The notes under the pieces are model-generated. The model ran no database searches and had not been told where the DNA came from. It worked only from the letters and a program-made list of their open reading frames with translations. Shown piece after piece: positions 22,747-34,849 of a stretch of DNA of 64,000 nucleotides (the stretch's first letter is position 1; each line of letters begins with the position of its first letter). The stretch is from NCBI GenBank assembly GCA_029783825.1, contig JAREIK010002450.1, positions 2,346,039-2,410,038 on the forward strand. Reading direction: 5' to 3'. The DNA comes from Sapria himalayana. Taxonomy: Eukaryota; Streptophyta; Magnoliopsida; Malpighiales; Rafflesiaceae. Made by a program: the position numbers and the translations under genes.

Positions 22747-23961
22747 CTAATATTTTTCGTCTGTGACCCATCTCTCCCCCATCTGGCCGCCTCTACGTAT
22801 CAAACAAAGAATGTTTCTATGTATTTATTTATCAATGGTTATCTATCTCTCTCTCTCTCTCTGAATGTTTTTTTTTGTTTATTTTCATTGTAATTTATTG
22901 AAAAATTAATGAGGTTTGCAAATTTAAAATTGGTAGTGATCTAGATGGTACTTTTTTATTGAGTTCTTGTTAATGATAAATTAGAAGTGTGAAGTTTTTT
23001 TCTCTAATGATTATTTTTTAAAATTTTAATGGATTTCAAATCAAAAGAAAGTGTGCTAGCTCTGAAATTCAAAGAAGAATAGTAAAAGATGACGAATAAA
23101 ATGCTAATAAGAGAAAAAGAAAGTAGGGTACAGTAATTTTTTAAATTCAAAGAAGAGCAAGATACCATGCATTCTCAAAGCACACTGGCCATGGATGGTG
23201 ACTTATTTCATGTATACATTTATAATAAGTAATTATTCCTTCATTATATATTGTTCACATGAGTAATATGATATATAATTTGATTAGTAATAGAGTATGT
23301 CATTCTTTTTTTTAAAAAAAATATGCATATAGTATATACATCCAAAGTAGTAGATGTGTGGTGCATGTGAAGTTGCTTATTTAGTGCAGTCTTGTTTGTT
23401 TTACATGCACATTTTTTTGTTTACAATGAATCATGTGTACTAATATACTCTTGTACACAAAAATTATCAATTTTTTTGTCACACATACAAAAAATTAGAA
23501 ATAATCATAAATAATATTATACAACTAAATAAAAATAAAAAAATCAAACAAAATGAAACACATCATCTAATGTTGATTCTGAGATTATTACTGAGAATCA
23601 ATATATCAAAGTAAAGTTTTTTAATCAAAATTATTTATTGGATCATAAATCTCCATATGAAACAATATCTTTACTATTGGTGTGATATTTTAAATTTAAT
23701 ATTATTCTAGTAGTATATCTTTTGATAAATTCAACATTTAGTAATAAAAAATTAAAGATAAACAAAAATCAAAAATTATCATTAATGCATAATATAACAT
23801 ATAAATTAAAGATAAATACATCATCTAATATAATACTCTTGATATATGATACTCTTGATATAACATTTGTTTTTCATTTATTTTTTTTTCTTTTCAGCTA
23901 TTCTAGATTTAGCATATGTTTATAAATTTTTTAGTATAGATGATTATACTCTTGATATATG

Positions 23962-24005
23962 ACACACACACACACACACACAGATGTATGTATGTATGTA
24001 TGTAT
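23962..24005. repeat. (AC)n and (TGTA)n microsatellites
   Basis: Ten AC pairs followed closely by five TGTA/TATG tetranucleotides. Confidence 0.95.
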
Positions 24006-25034
24006 AGTTTTTTGTTTGTATTTATGTGTATCATTGTATTTTTTGTCATTTATATATTTGTAACTTTTTGTTTTTGTGTAAAATTATAATATGAGTATAT
24101 TAAAAGATTTTATTAAGTTATTTGAAATTATAGCCTTGTAATTGTTTGATGAAATTAATTAACCTGTTTTAGAAGCTTTTAAAAAAGTAATGTGGTCATT
24201 TGGTTGATTTACTCGTTAACTATTTTGGCATTGTGAAAAATAGTCCTCTCAGGTTGCTCTAGCCAAAATTTAGCTTTTTTTTAATATCTAATCAGCAAAA
24301 ATTTTTAAGTGATGGCCATATCTATAATTTTTGCTAAATTAATAAGTTCTCATCCTTCATATTGATTAGGTATTAATTGATGTGTATGTAAGTTTTTTTT
24401 ACCAAACTATCTTTTGATTGTAGTTTTACACAAATTATGTTAATGTTAATGTCTGTAATTGTTTGTATCTCTAATCAGTCCATATTTGTATTGCTAGAAA
24501 TTGTAATTGTAGCTTATTTCACATCTATGTTTTCTAGTTGAATACTTTGTATGATGTGTTTTATAGTCCAAATATGATTTTGTTCATGTCTGAATTCTTC
24601 ATTAATTAATTTTCCATGAGTTCTTGGAATTGGATCTTCATTCCATTAATGTTTTCTTTCCTATTTATTTTAATATTCAAAGATTGAGTTGAATTACAGT
24701 AGAAATTTTGGTATTTGATCTTCATTGAGAAGTGAGAAGCTTACTCCTTCAAACTTTCAATTCCTTTCTTTTTTGCTTCCGTTTCTTGTCCTTACATATG
24801 GTTTGCTCCCTCGTCAAGCAATAGCGTAATATATTTTAATCTTTAGCATGCTAATAAATGCTCTGTTTCTTCATGTAGATTTTGCAAACACATTGCCTAA
24901 ATATTCATGATATTTTATCTTTGCATATTTATATGTAAGTTATTTTATTTAATTATTAGTATTATTTGAAGTCATTGTATGTTTCATTCATAATTATGAT
25001 TGAGCATTATTATTTGCAAATATAATAGGATAAA

Positions 25035-25390
25035 ATGAGTTCAAATCAATAGTAGATATACAAAAGGTTCATGAATGGAATTTTGAATAAAGATTTTTTG
25101 AGTGAGCTAAAAACTTTCATCAACTTTGTGTGTAGTCAATCAAGATGGATGGATGGAGATGAAATTAATCGTCCATATAATAACCACAAGTGTCAGAATA
25201 TATCTTTTCATGTATAAATACTATTAGATACCAAGTGGCTAAATATGTCATTTGTATCAAATTAATTTGTTTGGATTTATCATGAGAAAAGTACAATGGC
25301 TCTGAACATAAACTAAAATGAGGCTACTGAATCGTATGTATGTAGTGAAGAAATATCAAACACATACCATAGAATTAACTATGAAACTTT
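25035..25390 (+). pseudogene. CACTA transposase TNP2, N-terminal fragment
   Basis: Reading from ATG 25035 through two adjacent stops gives IYKRFMNGILNKDFLSELK, then FINFVCSQSRWMDGDEINRP and NNHKCQNISFH. This is the transposase-associated N-terminal domain of plant TNP2 proteins, with its WMDG and C-x-C-like zinc region (one expected cysteine is Tyr-Asn here). After a frameshift come STMALN and ESYVCSEEISNTYH. The catalytic TNP2 domain is not visible downstream, so the gene is a 5' remnant. Confidence 0.75.
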
Positions 25391-28130
25391 TGTATAAGAA
25401 TTATTTTTGAATTGTTTTTGGTTTTTGTTTATTTTAAAGAACAAGGAATCAAAGAAAAGGGAGGAAGGAGATGAGACAAGTAAAAGTTTTTTAGGGTTAA
25501 ATATGTCATGGTGAAGTCAATTTATAATGTGTCAAAATAAATATTAATGCCTCACAGCTTCGGATGATGAATCAAAGCCAAGAGAGAAACAAGAGAAGAA
25601 AACTTCTAGATTTCTAGCATCCTGTTCCTCTTTTAAATGCTCTCATAAATTTTTTTGGTACAGGTGAAGATGCATTATCTCATTATAATGTTGTAAAGAA
25701 GATGTGTGACTATATAAAAAAAAATAATCTATAGCTATGCCAACATCCATCATCTTCACCTCCCCCCGATGAGATGCCGTGGCACTATTCATCAATTTCA
25801 ATTAATTGTTAAATGTTCTTGTTTTTTAAAAAGATCCATCAGATAGGTGAAGAATAATATGCGATGATAAGTTGAAAGAGCTACTCCAACACAAGTCTTT
25901 CATAAGATTTTGCAGTCTCAAAGCTCTTATCTTCTCACTTCATGAAGACGGAACAGTGAGCAACTTGCGAGCACATGATTTTTTCCTATGTGTAGCTAAA
26001 CAGAAGGAGATTTATCTAGTGGCATCATTGTTCTTGATTCTGGTTTTGTTCTTTGCTTGGCCGACTAACCTGACCATGATTCTTTGCTTTCATTAAAAAA
26101 AGTGTGTTGTCTCATACGTTGAGTTTGATGTAGAATTATGTTGATCGTGAAGATTATTCAGTTGAGATAGTCTCACTCCTAGTAGCTCTCAAAGTGCTTA
26201 ATCCACAGTGGATCACAATCCTAAGGAATAAATCATGAAAGTTGGCAGATATCTGAAGTTTATGGATTTTATGACAAGTGCCTACGAAAGTATGGCAATG
26301 CTAACGTCTAAAAGATTTTCATATATCTATTTGATTATTTTCCCTTGATTGCCTTGGTTGAGTAAGAAATCAGATTTGCTTATGCTTTTCCTTCACCTTA
26401 ACTCTCGCCATCCTTTTTTTGCAGGACATCTTTAACTAGTTTAACCAGATGAATAATCTACTGCTTATTGCTCGAACTCACTAGTTTGTCATGGATTGCT
26501 ATAATTGGGGCCATGAACAAAAAGTTTTTGATTTTGATTTTGATTTTGTTTTTTTGAAATGTTTCTGCTACGAAATGACAATTTTTGTGTTTGTGTTGAT
26601 GCTGTTTGAGCCTTAAAATTGATGCAGTTTGAGCCTTAAAATTGATGTAGTTTGAGCCTGCGCCGGGAAGAGGAGAGCCATGTGAGACCAAAAGAATGCC
26701 AGATTACTTCCTTTACTACGAGCCAACACAAATTAGTGCAGCCCACCTCCCAGTTGTGGTGCTTGTTGATGGTGTTTGTTTATTAAGGTGTCCATTTTGA
26801 TGCTGGTGCTGGTTGCTCAACTACAACAACAAGAGTGCATGATGGATAGGCAAAGCTCCCTTCCTTTTCTTCCATTTTGCTCCAGTTGTTCGTGCAACTG
26901 ATTCTCATTTGATTTTGCTGCTTTTCTTTATATTTCACCTTACATTGGGTGTCTATTATTTTTATGTGTTAGTATTCTTGTTAATAAAAAAGTTGATAAT
27001 TGGTTTGTGCATCATTTTATGTATCTATTCAATTGATGGCATCATCTTATTTTTCTAGGTTTGAGTTGTTGGATATAAGGAAGAAATATTCATCTTCGTT
27101 AGGGAAACATGGGACACAAGTGTGGTGTCTCGGAATAATAAAATGAGTTAGCTATTGGGGTCAGGGTGAGACGCTTGGAGGCTTCATCGAGTGTCTTGAT
27201 CCTTAATTCTAAAAAGAAGAAGATGGTGTTGGACTCGGACTTGGGAACCCATCTCCGAGAAATACTGCATGATTCGATTTCTCATTGAATGTTGGTTATC
27301 ATTTTTGTATTTGTTTCTAATTACTTCTTCTGGCTGCACTATATTATTTAATTAGTTTTTTGGTTTGTTATTTCGTTCATTAGTTTTCTCTCTTCTTTTA
27401 TTTTCATAACTTTACTTCATCATCTTCTCAGTAAAAAATCTAAGCCTCTATTTGCATTTGTAGAGGAAGCATAGATCAAGAATGGGAACATGCTCGATGA
27501 TAAGTACTATTTCATATATGCAACCCTTGAAAAGAATGAAAAGGTATTAGCAAAGTGCTTGAAATTGGGAGATAAACTTGTTGTAGATGCTTTAGCTGTT
27601 GGATTTGGTTATCTAGCGCATCTAGAAATTAAGAAATATTTTCCTTCATGTGTGTTTGCTTTTGTTTTGTGTTTAAAGTGTACCTTTCATTAGTTTATAA
27701 TATTGTGGCTTAGATTCGTGATTTCAATGTTGATAATAATGTTCGTTCAGAAAGTTCAAAATAATTTTTCTACGCAATACCAGATGTAATACAACAATAG
27801 ATGTTCTATATGGAGTCATAGTTTGTGGTCTTTACGAGACATATAGCACACAGAGTTCCAGTAGAGAAACCATGCAGGAGAGCATAACACAAATGCATTA
27901 TCTAATGATTAGGATGATGATTTTGTTTTAAATGATTATATGCATATGATATATTTTTGTTTTACCTATGTAACAATTGTATCAGAATAATTTTTGAACT
28001 ATTTTTGCTTTTTGTTAATTATAAAAAATGGTTTATTGTATATGTTTTTATTCAATTTAATATAAAAATTTAAAAATATGTAATTAAATTTTTTGTAAAA
28101 AAAATTGTAAAAATAGCTTTAGAATGAAAA
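25391..28130. other. CACTA interior, unidentified with exon-like islands
   Basis: Less AT-rich than the left interior. Islands at 25730-25790, 25870-26090, 26640-26870 and 27060-27290 look exonic in composition (open frame 25872-26096; GKHGTQVWCL-type and KKKMVLDSDLGTHLREIL-type translations near 27110-27270). I recognise no family. They may be remnants of the second CACTA gene or captured host exons. Confidence 0.4.
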
Positions 28131-28149
28131 TAGATAGAGAATTTTTCTT

Positions 28150-28375
28150 TGCCAATTTAGCTAGAGAATTATCTGTATATATTTAGTCAAAAAATATTAA
28201 TTACTATTCTTAATTACAATCAAAATTATCAAGGGAAAAAAAGAATTAGCTAGGAAATTTCATTCGTTAAAAAATTTGCTAGGGAATTATAATTTCTCAT
28301 TAATTTTTTGCGACGAGTACTTTTGCTTGGGATAATTTCCATCGTGAATCATTCGTTATTCTATTTTTGCAACAG
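28150..28375 (-). repeat. Probable CACTA right terminus and subterminal repeats
   Basis: Inverted counterparts of the left subterminal words. The reverse complement gives CGATGGAAATTATCCCAAGC about 30 bp inside the presumed end, matching the left ATGGAAATTTAGCTAGG at a similar distance from its end. The terminal bases themselves do not match well. Confidence 0.5.
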
Positions 28376-28869
28376 AAAAGCCCATATAAATATAGATATT
28401 GTCAATTGACAATCATGATGGGGGTTTGAGTTTCGTGATTATACTCATGAGTCATTGAGGTTATACAATTATTTATGTTGTGGATATAGATATTTATAAT
28501 ATCATACATATGAAAAATAAAATTCTTGAGTTGTCCAGACTAACTTATCAGTGTATTGTTGACCTCTTTATTGTTTGTTTATTAATTTGGTCTTGCTTCA
28601 AATATAATTGCTTCTTCTTCTATGCTACCCTAGTTCTTTTCTTCATAAATTCCCAATGTCACAGCATTGAATAAAATAACAGCTTTATCTTTTAGCTTTT
28701 CCTTACTTTTTTCATTCTATAACTTCAAAGTCTTAATATTGTGCATAATCATGTCTTTGTCTTTATGTTTTCTCAACCAATTTGTTTTTATACCCCAGAA
28801 TTATGGTACTATTCACAACCATGGCCTAATCTTTGAACTCTTTGTAGCCATTTATTTTATAACATCAAT

Positions 28870-31160
28870 GTTGTAGTATTATGAATAGCTGATACCTTGT
28901 CTTCAATTAAAGTATTCATGGTTTTGGTCTCATCTTTATCTTTTTCAATTGTTTCCTTAGCTTTCTTGAAGTTGTTAGCATATGATTCTTCCAAGATTAT
29001 GCATTTAAAGAAAGCTATGACCTCATAGTAGTCATATTCTTCATTTTCCTCATTTTTACAACTTCAAATTAGTTTCTCCTCATCATATTCTTTGCCTTCA
29101 TCACTTTTAGATCTTCAAAGTTGTTCTTCCACTTTATATCATTCATCTTCATCTAGCTAACATTCTTATACAAAATCTTTGCAATGGAAGTCTACTTGTT
29201 ATTACATTATTGTATACAAGAGATTGTATATTCTATAACAACCTATCTCATCATCATCTAGACCCTATAAATTTTTGTAAAGATTAAATTTTATTTCCTC
29301 CTCATCAACATGGAAAGAATTTTTTTTTCTTCCCATCGATAAGGGCTTGTCCCATGAACATAAATATTAATAGCATTTCATTGTTCTCCTTCAATTCCAA
29401 TACAACAAAATCTACTAGAAAATAAAGATATCCACCTTAACCAATACATCTTCCATAATCTCATCTAGGTACTTGATAATTTGATTAGCTAATTTGGAGA
29501 GAGATAGATGTAGGAGTAATTTTCCTAAAAGTTAATCTTTGTACAATTGACAAAGGCATCAAGTTGATACTTGATCCAAATCACATGATACTTTCCAAAA
29601 TGTATAGTCTTGAATAGTATAAGGTATAATAAAACTTTTAAGTTCCTTCAATTTTCTCTTAAGTGTTCTTTGAATTATTACACTGTACTTCTCAATTATA
29701 TTCAGGATACCATAAATATTTAACTTCATCTTATTACTTATTATATCTTTCATAAACTTTATATATTGTTTAGCATTTGAGCTAGGCTTCAATAAATACC
29801 ATATTCACTTCTAGTTTCCAAAATAGATTGAGAAACTTTTAAAAGTATTTATCCAATTTTTTCTTTCAAAAATATTGTGAAAATAAAAGATTCATCAAAA
29901 ATATACTCTTAGCTTTATTATGATTCATTTCTTTATCTCCATATCATTAGGTAACCTTTATTCATTCCTTTATTTATTTATTTCCTTTGCAACTTGGAGT
30001 GAGATTTAGGCTTTCACTTTCTATGGAGTAATGGCTTTATTAGTATTAGCTGCCATGATATTAGATTATTTATCCTTTGAACTCTCTTCAATGGGAGCCA
30101 GACATCTTGGAGCTACAAAAGTCACATTGTTATTAGCTCTAGAAGTTCCATAATGATGTTATTCAATACATTTCCCATATAGCTCATTCCCACTTTTAAG
30201 TAATATGGATGAGTAATTTTTTGAATTTGCTTTAGCATTATTTTGAAGTTCATTTATTTTTTTCCCTTTCAATGATAACATCAATTATCCAATTTGATTT
30301 TTGATATTTCTCATTGCCAAACTCATTTGATTCAATCTTGATTTTAGTTTCTCCATTTGAGTGCATTGGTTATCATTTTTTTTATCAATTCTATTAAGAT
30401 GACATCCATGCTTTCTTCCCAGGCTGTCTTCTCTTCTCTTCATGATAGTCGAAAATTCAAGCTTGAACCTCCTTGATTATTATACATCACAACATTGTTC
30501 CCAAACTTTCTTGAATATCCTAATATTCTATAGTCCACTCCCATTGTTTCTATATGAAAAATTTCATGATATCTCATATTCAAATCATAACGTGGTAGGA
30601 CATTATTATTAGATCAAATCACATACCTTTTATTTTGAATTCCATTATATTCCTTCATTTGATAAATAGGATATAAGTCTACCGATTCATGTGGATGCAA
30701 AATGGTGAACTTTTCTGACCCTCTTCTCTTTTCTTCATGGGCGTCGAGCTTTCTTAGGAGAGTTTTCATTTTTTATTCAATTGTGGTGAACTTTTTTGAT
30801 TCATTTTTGATTTAATATGTATCCTCTAGTGATTTATTCATAATTGAATCTTTTATGGCCATATATACCATGCACCTCATAATATAGTCTAACCCAATGT
30901 AGAAAGTTTAGGTATGAAATTACAACTCAACCCCATGTTGAAGCCATCTTCTAAGCAACTCCTTAAAATAATCCCAAGTGTCATATATAGTCATGTGCTC
31001 ATCTTAATGGAACAAATATATTTCATTCTATAATTGAGCAGTAATTTGAGGTGAGAAAAACTTTGTGAGAAAGGCTCTCACTGGTTAATCTAAACTTTCA
31101 ATTGAGCCATGATTGTAATTGAAAGTTAATCCAAACTTTCAATTGGACTACCAAAGATGA
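28870..31160 (-). pseudogene. Ty3/gypsy (Athila/Tat-like) gag-protease remnant
   Basis: Reads right to left. Gag core near 31090-30900: AFLTKFFSPQITAQL, EIYLFH, YDTWDYFKELLRRWLQHG, TFY-GLDYIMR. Gag tail near 30480: YNNQGGSSLNFRLS. Protease-side segment 29792-29559: AKQYIKFMKDI, LKELKSFIIPYTIQDYTFWK, SCDLDQ where a functional aspartic protease has CDLGAS. Then MPLSI (about 29540), PTSISLQI and GYLYF/VVLELK-type remains to about 29300, then an acidic linker to about 28870. Gag packages RNA; the protease processes gag-pol. The active-site motif is altered and stops are frequent. No RT or integrase follows in this orientation. Confidence 0.8.
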
Positions 31161-31189
31161 TAGTTAATGATTGTATTAGCAAATTTATT

Positions 31190-31800
31190 ATTTTTTTTTT
31201 TGTGTTATTTGTGGTAATTGTTTGACAAAACTTGATAGTTCATCAACACATGCCATTCATAAATAGATGGAAAAACTATGGTTATTAATCAAACATTAGG
31301 CAATATTTTTTGATGTTAGATAAAAGAAAACCTAAGACAATGGGATAATATCCCACAACAAGGTAGGTTTTCATACAATAACATGCCTAATCATTTCATT
31401 CATAAATCTCCATTTGAATTTATTTGTATCCATCCTACATTACATATTCTAGACTTGATTCCTTTACCAAAGCTACCTTGAATGAATATGAATACTTATC
31501 AATTGACTGATAAAGTGATCAACATTCAAGTAGAAGTCAAGAAAAAGTTAAAAGAATTTGCTACAAAATATAGGACCAATCACTAACAAGCATCGAAGGT
31601 TTGAATATTTTGATGTAGATGATTATGTTATGATTCATTTTCATAGAAATTATGACCTGCTACAGAATACAACATATTTATGAAGAAGAAGATTGGACCT
31701 TTTTGCATCCTCCAAAGGATTATTTACAAATCTTATTTCATTGATTTATCAAAAAGATATTCTATTTCTATTTCAATGTTCAACATTTGTAGGAGTACCA
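31190..31800 (+). pseudogene. Ty3/gypsy integrase fragment
   Basis: Across frameshifts: INTCHS-x2-DGKT and NQTLGN (end of the catalytic core), LRQWDNIPQQGRFSYNN (31331 on), KSPFEFICIHPTLHILDLI, PLPKLP, then the C-terminal region EVKKKLKEFATKYRTNH, HRRFEYFDVDDYVMIHFHR (after a frameshift) and MKKKIGPFCILQRI (about 31680). Integrase inserts retroelement DNA into the genome. It lies in the opposite orientation to, and within 30-50 bp of, the gag-protease remnant, so the two belong to different insertions or an inversion. Confidence 0.8.
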
Positions 31801-34800
31801 TGGTCCAAAACCAATACATTGACTAACTAGAAGACAATTCGTTGTCAAGAGTGAAAAAAATATTGTAACCACAACATATTAAGTTGAAAGCCCAATATCA
31901 ACTCAATTCCTTGCACAAGTGTAATATTCAATGCTATATTTTGTCTACTAGGGGTAGGTACTTTTTTTATGCTCCAAATTATGTTGATGTTAAAGCTTGG
32001 TGTGTTGTTGATAAGTTTTTATCGCATCAAGTATTGTGTGGTTTATATCAATCTTTTTCTACTATAAATGCTTATGTACTTAGAAGTTCTAATAATCATG
32101 TATTGAATCATGTTATGTTTCTTATATATTCTTTTAAGAGTTAGTTATTTCTTTCTTTTTCTTTGTGAGAATGCTATTTAGAGAAAAATCTAGCAAGCCA
32201 CTTCAACATGATAAAAAACTAAAAGATTTTCAATTGATCTATCAATCCATTAAGAAACAAATATGTTACAAAGATTGACCTAGTACTATCTTAGTAAACT
32301 TGCTTGAAAATCTAGCTGACCCATTTATCTTCAAAACATGTGGCCATCAAGTGGCAGACAAATCTAGTTTTTACCAACCTTCATTATTTATCTCATTAAA
32401 CTTTGCTTGAAAATTTAAAATGATTGTTGACACATGAATGGTTAAATCTAATTATTAAAAAATAATATACAACCGAAGTTGAATCAATCTAGAATCAATC
32501 CAAAATCAATCTAGAATTAGTCCAAATTCAATATCAACTACATACTCGAGCTTCTTAGCAAATCTCAACTTTGATCATCAATAGTAAAGTAGCCTATATA
32601 ATGATGGATTTTAGAAAAGTATGGGAAAATTATAAGTATGTTTTCCTATATTTCCAACATAGATAAAAACTCATGTTCTCTTTTACAATCTTAGAACACA
32701 ATTTTTCATAACTAAAAATAAATACCAGCTAAACTAATCAACAAATAAACTAAAAACAAATTATCACCATCTTATATAATCTATTTTATAGTATTTATGT
32801 GTTACTCAATTTGCAAATATAAGATACTTCATGAAAAAAAGAAAGAAAGAAAGATCTATAGTTAATTCAAAATTTATTTAGTCAATAGTAATTCAAGCAT
32901 AATGATAATAAAAAGAAGATAATAAAAAGGTAAACAAGAATATAAGGTAATGTGTCATGTGCAACAAATTGTCCCAACTTGATACCATATTGATACCAAT
33001 TAATTTTTTTTCTCTCATTGGATATAATTATCTAATGACAAAAACACAAATAAGAGTGATGAGTAATATGTGTATAATCTTTAAGATTGCTACCCAACTA
33101 CCCCCTCAATTGTGTGAATATAACTATGTCACACCAAATTATTGCATTGTGTAATAAGCAAAATAAATTTTTTTTTAACCGCAATGTATCTTCTCCTTTG
33201 GAAGATTTTTGTTATTCTTTTTTTTTTTGGACTAAGAAAATCATATTTTTCTCCCTTTATTTGTTCCAAAAGTCATCAAAGGATAATAGATATTAAAATA
33301 TGTATGTAGCTTTTTTAGAAGGAAAATGAATATCCTAGGCATCAATTGATTTACCAATTTTTAGAATAAATTCATCTTTTTAGGTAAATTCATCTCCTTT
33401 AATAGACTTTCTTATTATTCGAAAGGATAGACATTTATGATAACTCCCTCATAAGATTATCAATCTCTATACCAGAATGATGAGCAGATATCTTATGCAT
33501 GTTGTCTTTTTCCTTAGGATGTACATTCACTATGTCTTATTAAACTAAGATAATTATTATACCAGAATGATGAGCGGATACCAGAATGATGAGTAGATAT
33601 CTTATTAAACTAAGATATAAATAATCAAATATTTAAAGAATAATTATTTATATTCAAGATTGGTTCAATGTTGAAAAATTTCTATCAAACTCAACTTGAG
33701 TTGAAAATAATTTTATATAATTATGTAAATCCAACTCATTGTCCTAACATATATTCTTGTAATTCAAATAATTTGAAACTAATTCAGTTTAGATTCAACA
33801 AAGTTCCATTGCTACATTTAATAATAATTATAAATATATTACATGAGTCCATATAAAAATTTATCTTAATAGATTATAAGTTTTGTATAGTAGTGAAATA
33901 TATGAAATATATACATCATTATTTTCATAATATACAACCTGTTATATTCAAATTATACCAAGAATAACATTTAAATATTAATATTTGATCAATATGTGTG
34001 CCGTTTAATTAATTCACTATATAAGTGTCAAAATAAATTCAAAAACATATTTAAATAGTAATTTTCAAAGCATTAATGAAAAATACAAAAGTAAGAACGT
34101 GAACACACTTTAATATTGATTGAAAAAAAAATTAATATTAGCCATCATAATATATTAAAAATTAAATTATTGACAACTATTTAAATTGTATTTGAAAAAT
34201 ATACCATGAAACTGATTAGATTCTATTGAAAACATTTTGAAAAATTTTATGCCACAAGCTATAGCTATACATACCACATAAAATATATCTTCAAGAAATA
34301 CAATTTTATAGAACAAATATTTTCATAGAAGGCAAGAAAAAGTGTGTTCATTTCCACTATAAAAACATCATGAAAAAATTGTACCTCCAAAATAAAAATA
34401 TATTCATAACTAGTGAAAATAGAAATTTTTTCATTAATCTACATAAATTTATTTATCATATAATAAATTCTTATGACCACATAAATAGTAATTGAAGGCA
34501 ATCAATTTAAAATGTGTTATAAAATTAATGTTGAAGAGGGACTAAGAAGCAAAACAAGATTATATATGAATCCTAAAAGGGACATATTTTCATTGATCTA
34601 GATATCCTATTTATAAAATTTTGGAAATATAATAATAAATACAAAATTTAATATTATACAAAAAAATATAAAAAGCTTGATTGTCACCATAAAGACTTCA
34701 TGCCTTCATGGGTAACTAAAACATCATTCACAATATTACATATATTTATAACACTTCATTTGAATGACCACTTTTGAAAAGAGTTGTTAGAACTACCATA

Positions 34801-34849
34801 TCAACAACCTTACCACTAAACCAATTGGAACAAAACACAAACAATGTAA
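31801..34849. other. AT-rich region without recognised gene
   Basis: Probably the 3' remainder of the gypsy element (31.8-32.2 kb; open frame 31884-32144 unrecognised) followed by old repeat DNA. The word TTGATACCATATTGATACCA at 32979-32998 resembles a reverse-oriented initiator-Met primer site, but no LTR pair supports it. Open frames 32957-33154, 33087-33296 and 33668-33856 look like chance frames. Confidence 0.45.
33466..33612. repeat. Short local repeats with ACCAGAATGATGAGC
   Basis: Three copies of ACCAGAATGATGAG (two almost adjacent at about 33561-33595, one at 33471), followed by GATATCTTAT, and two copies of TTATTAAACTAAGATA. Confidence 0.75.

Larger units (their letters stand above)
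19200..25034. other. CACTA interior, very AT-rich, no coding similarity
   Basis: Long A/T tracts, TA runs (about 20450-20468) and a 290-bp direct repeat. A less AT-rich island at 20995-21100 (GAGGAAGAGAGGAGAAGCAA, then a possible donor CAAGTAAG) looks like a transcribed leader. A second island lies at 22750-22800, followed by a CT microsatellite at 22843-22862. No protein domain recognised. Confidence 0.45.
18792..28375 (+). mobile_element. Probable CACTA (En/Spm) transposon, decayed
   Basis: The left end reads CACAACAAGAAAATG, one base from the plant CACTA end CACTACAAGAAAA. Behind it, to about 19200, are short subterminal repeats (CTAGCTAATTAGC, GCTAGGAAAA, GATGGA). Inverted versions (GCTAGGAAATTTC, TTGCTAGGGAA, TTTCCATCG) stand at 28150-28345, placing the right end near 28375; that end is degenerate. 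A TNP2 transposase N-terminus at 25035 on plus supports the family. Most of the interior is AT-rich and non-coding. Left end and family are fairly sure; the right boundary is tentative. Confidence 0.6.

Noticed and set aside
32979..32998. Reverse Met-type primer site
   Set aside because: The match is partial and no LTR adjoins it; the copia internal region lies on the wrong side for it.
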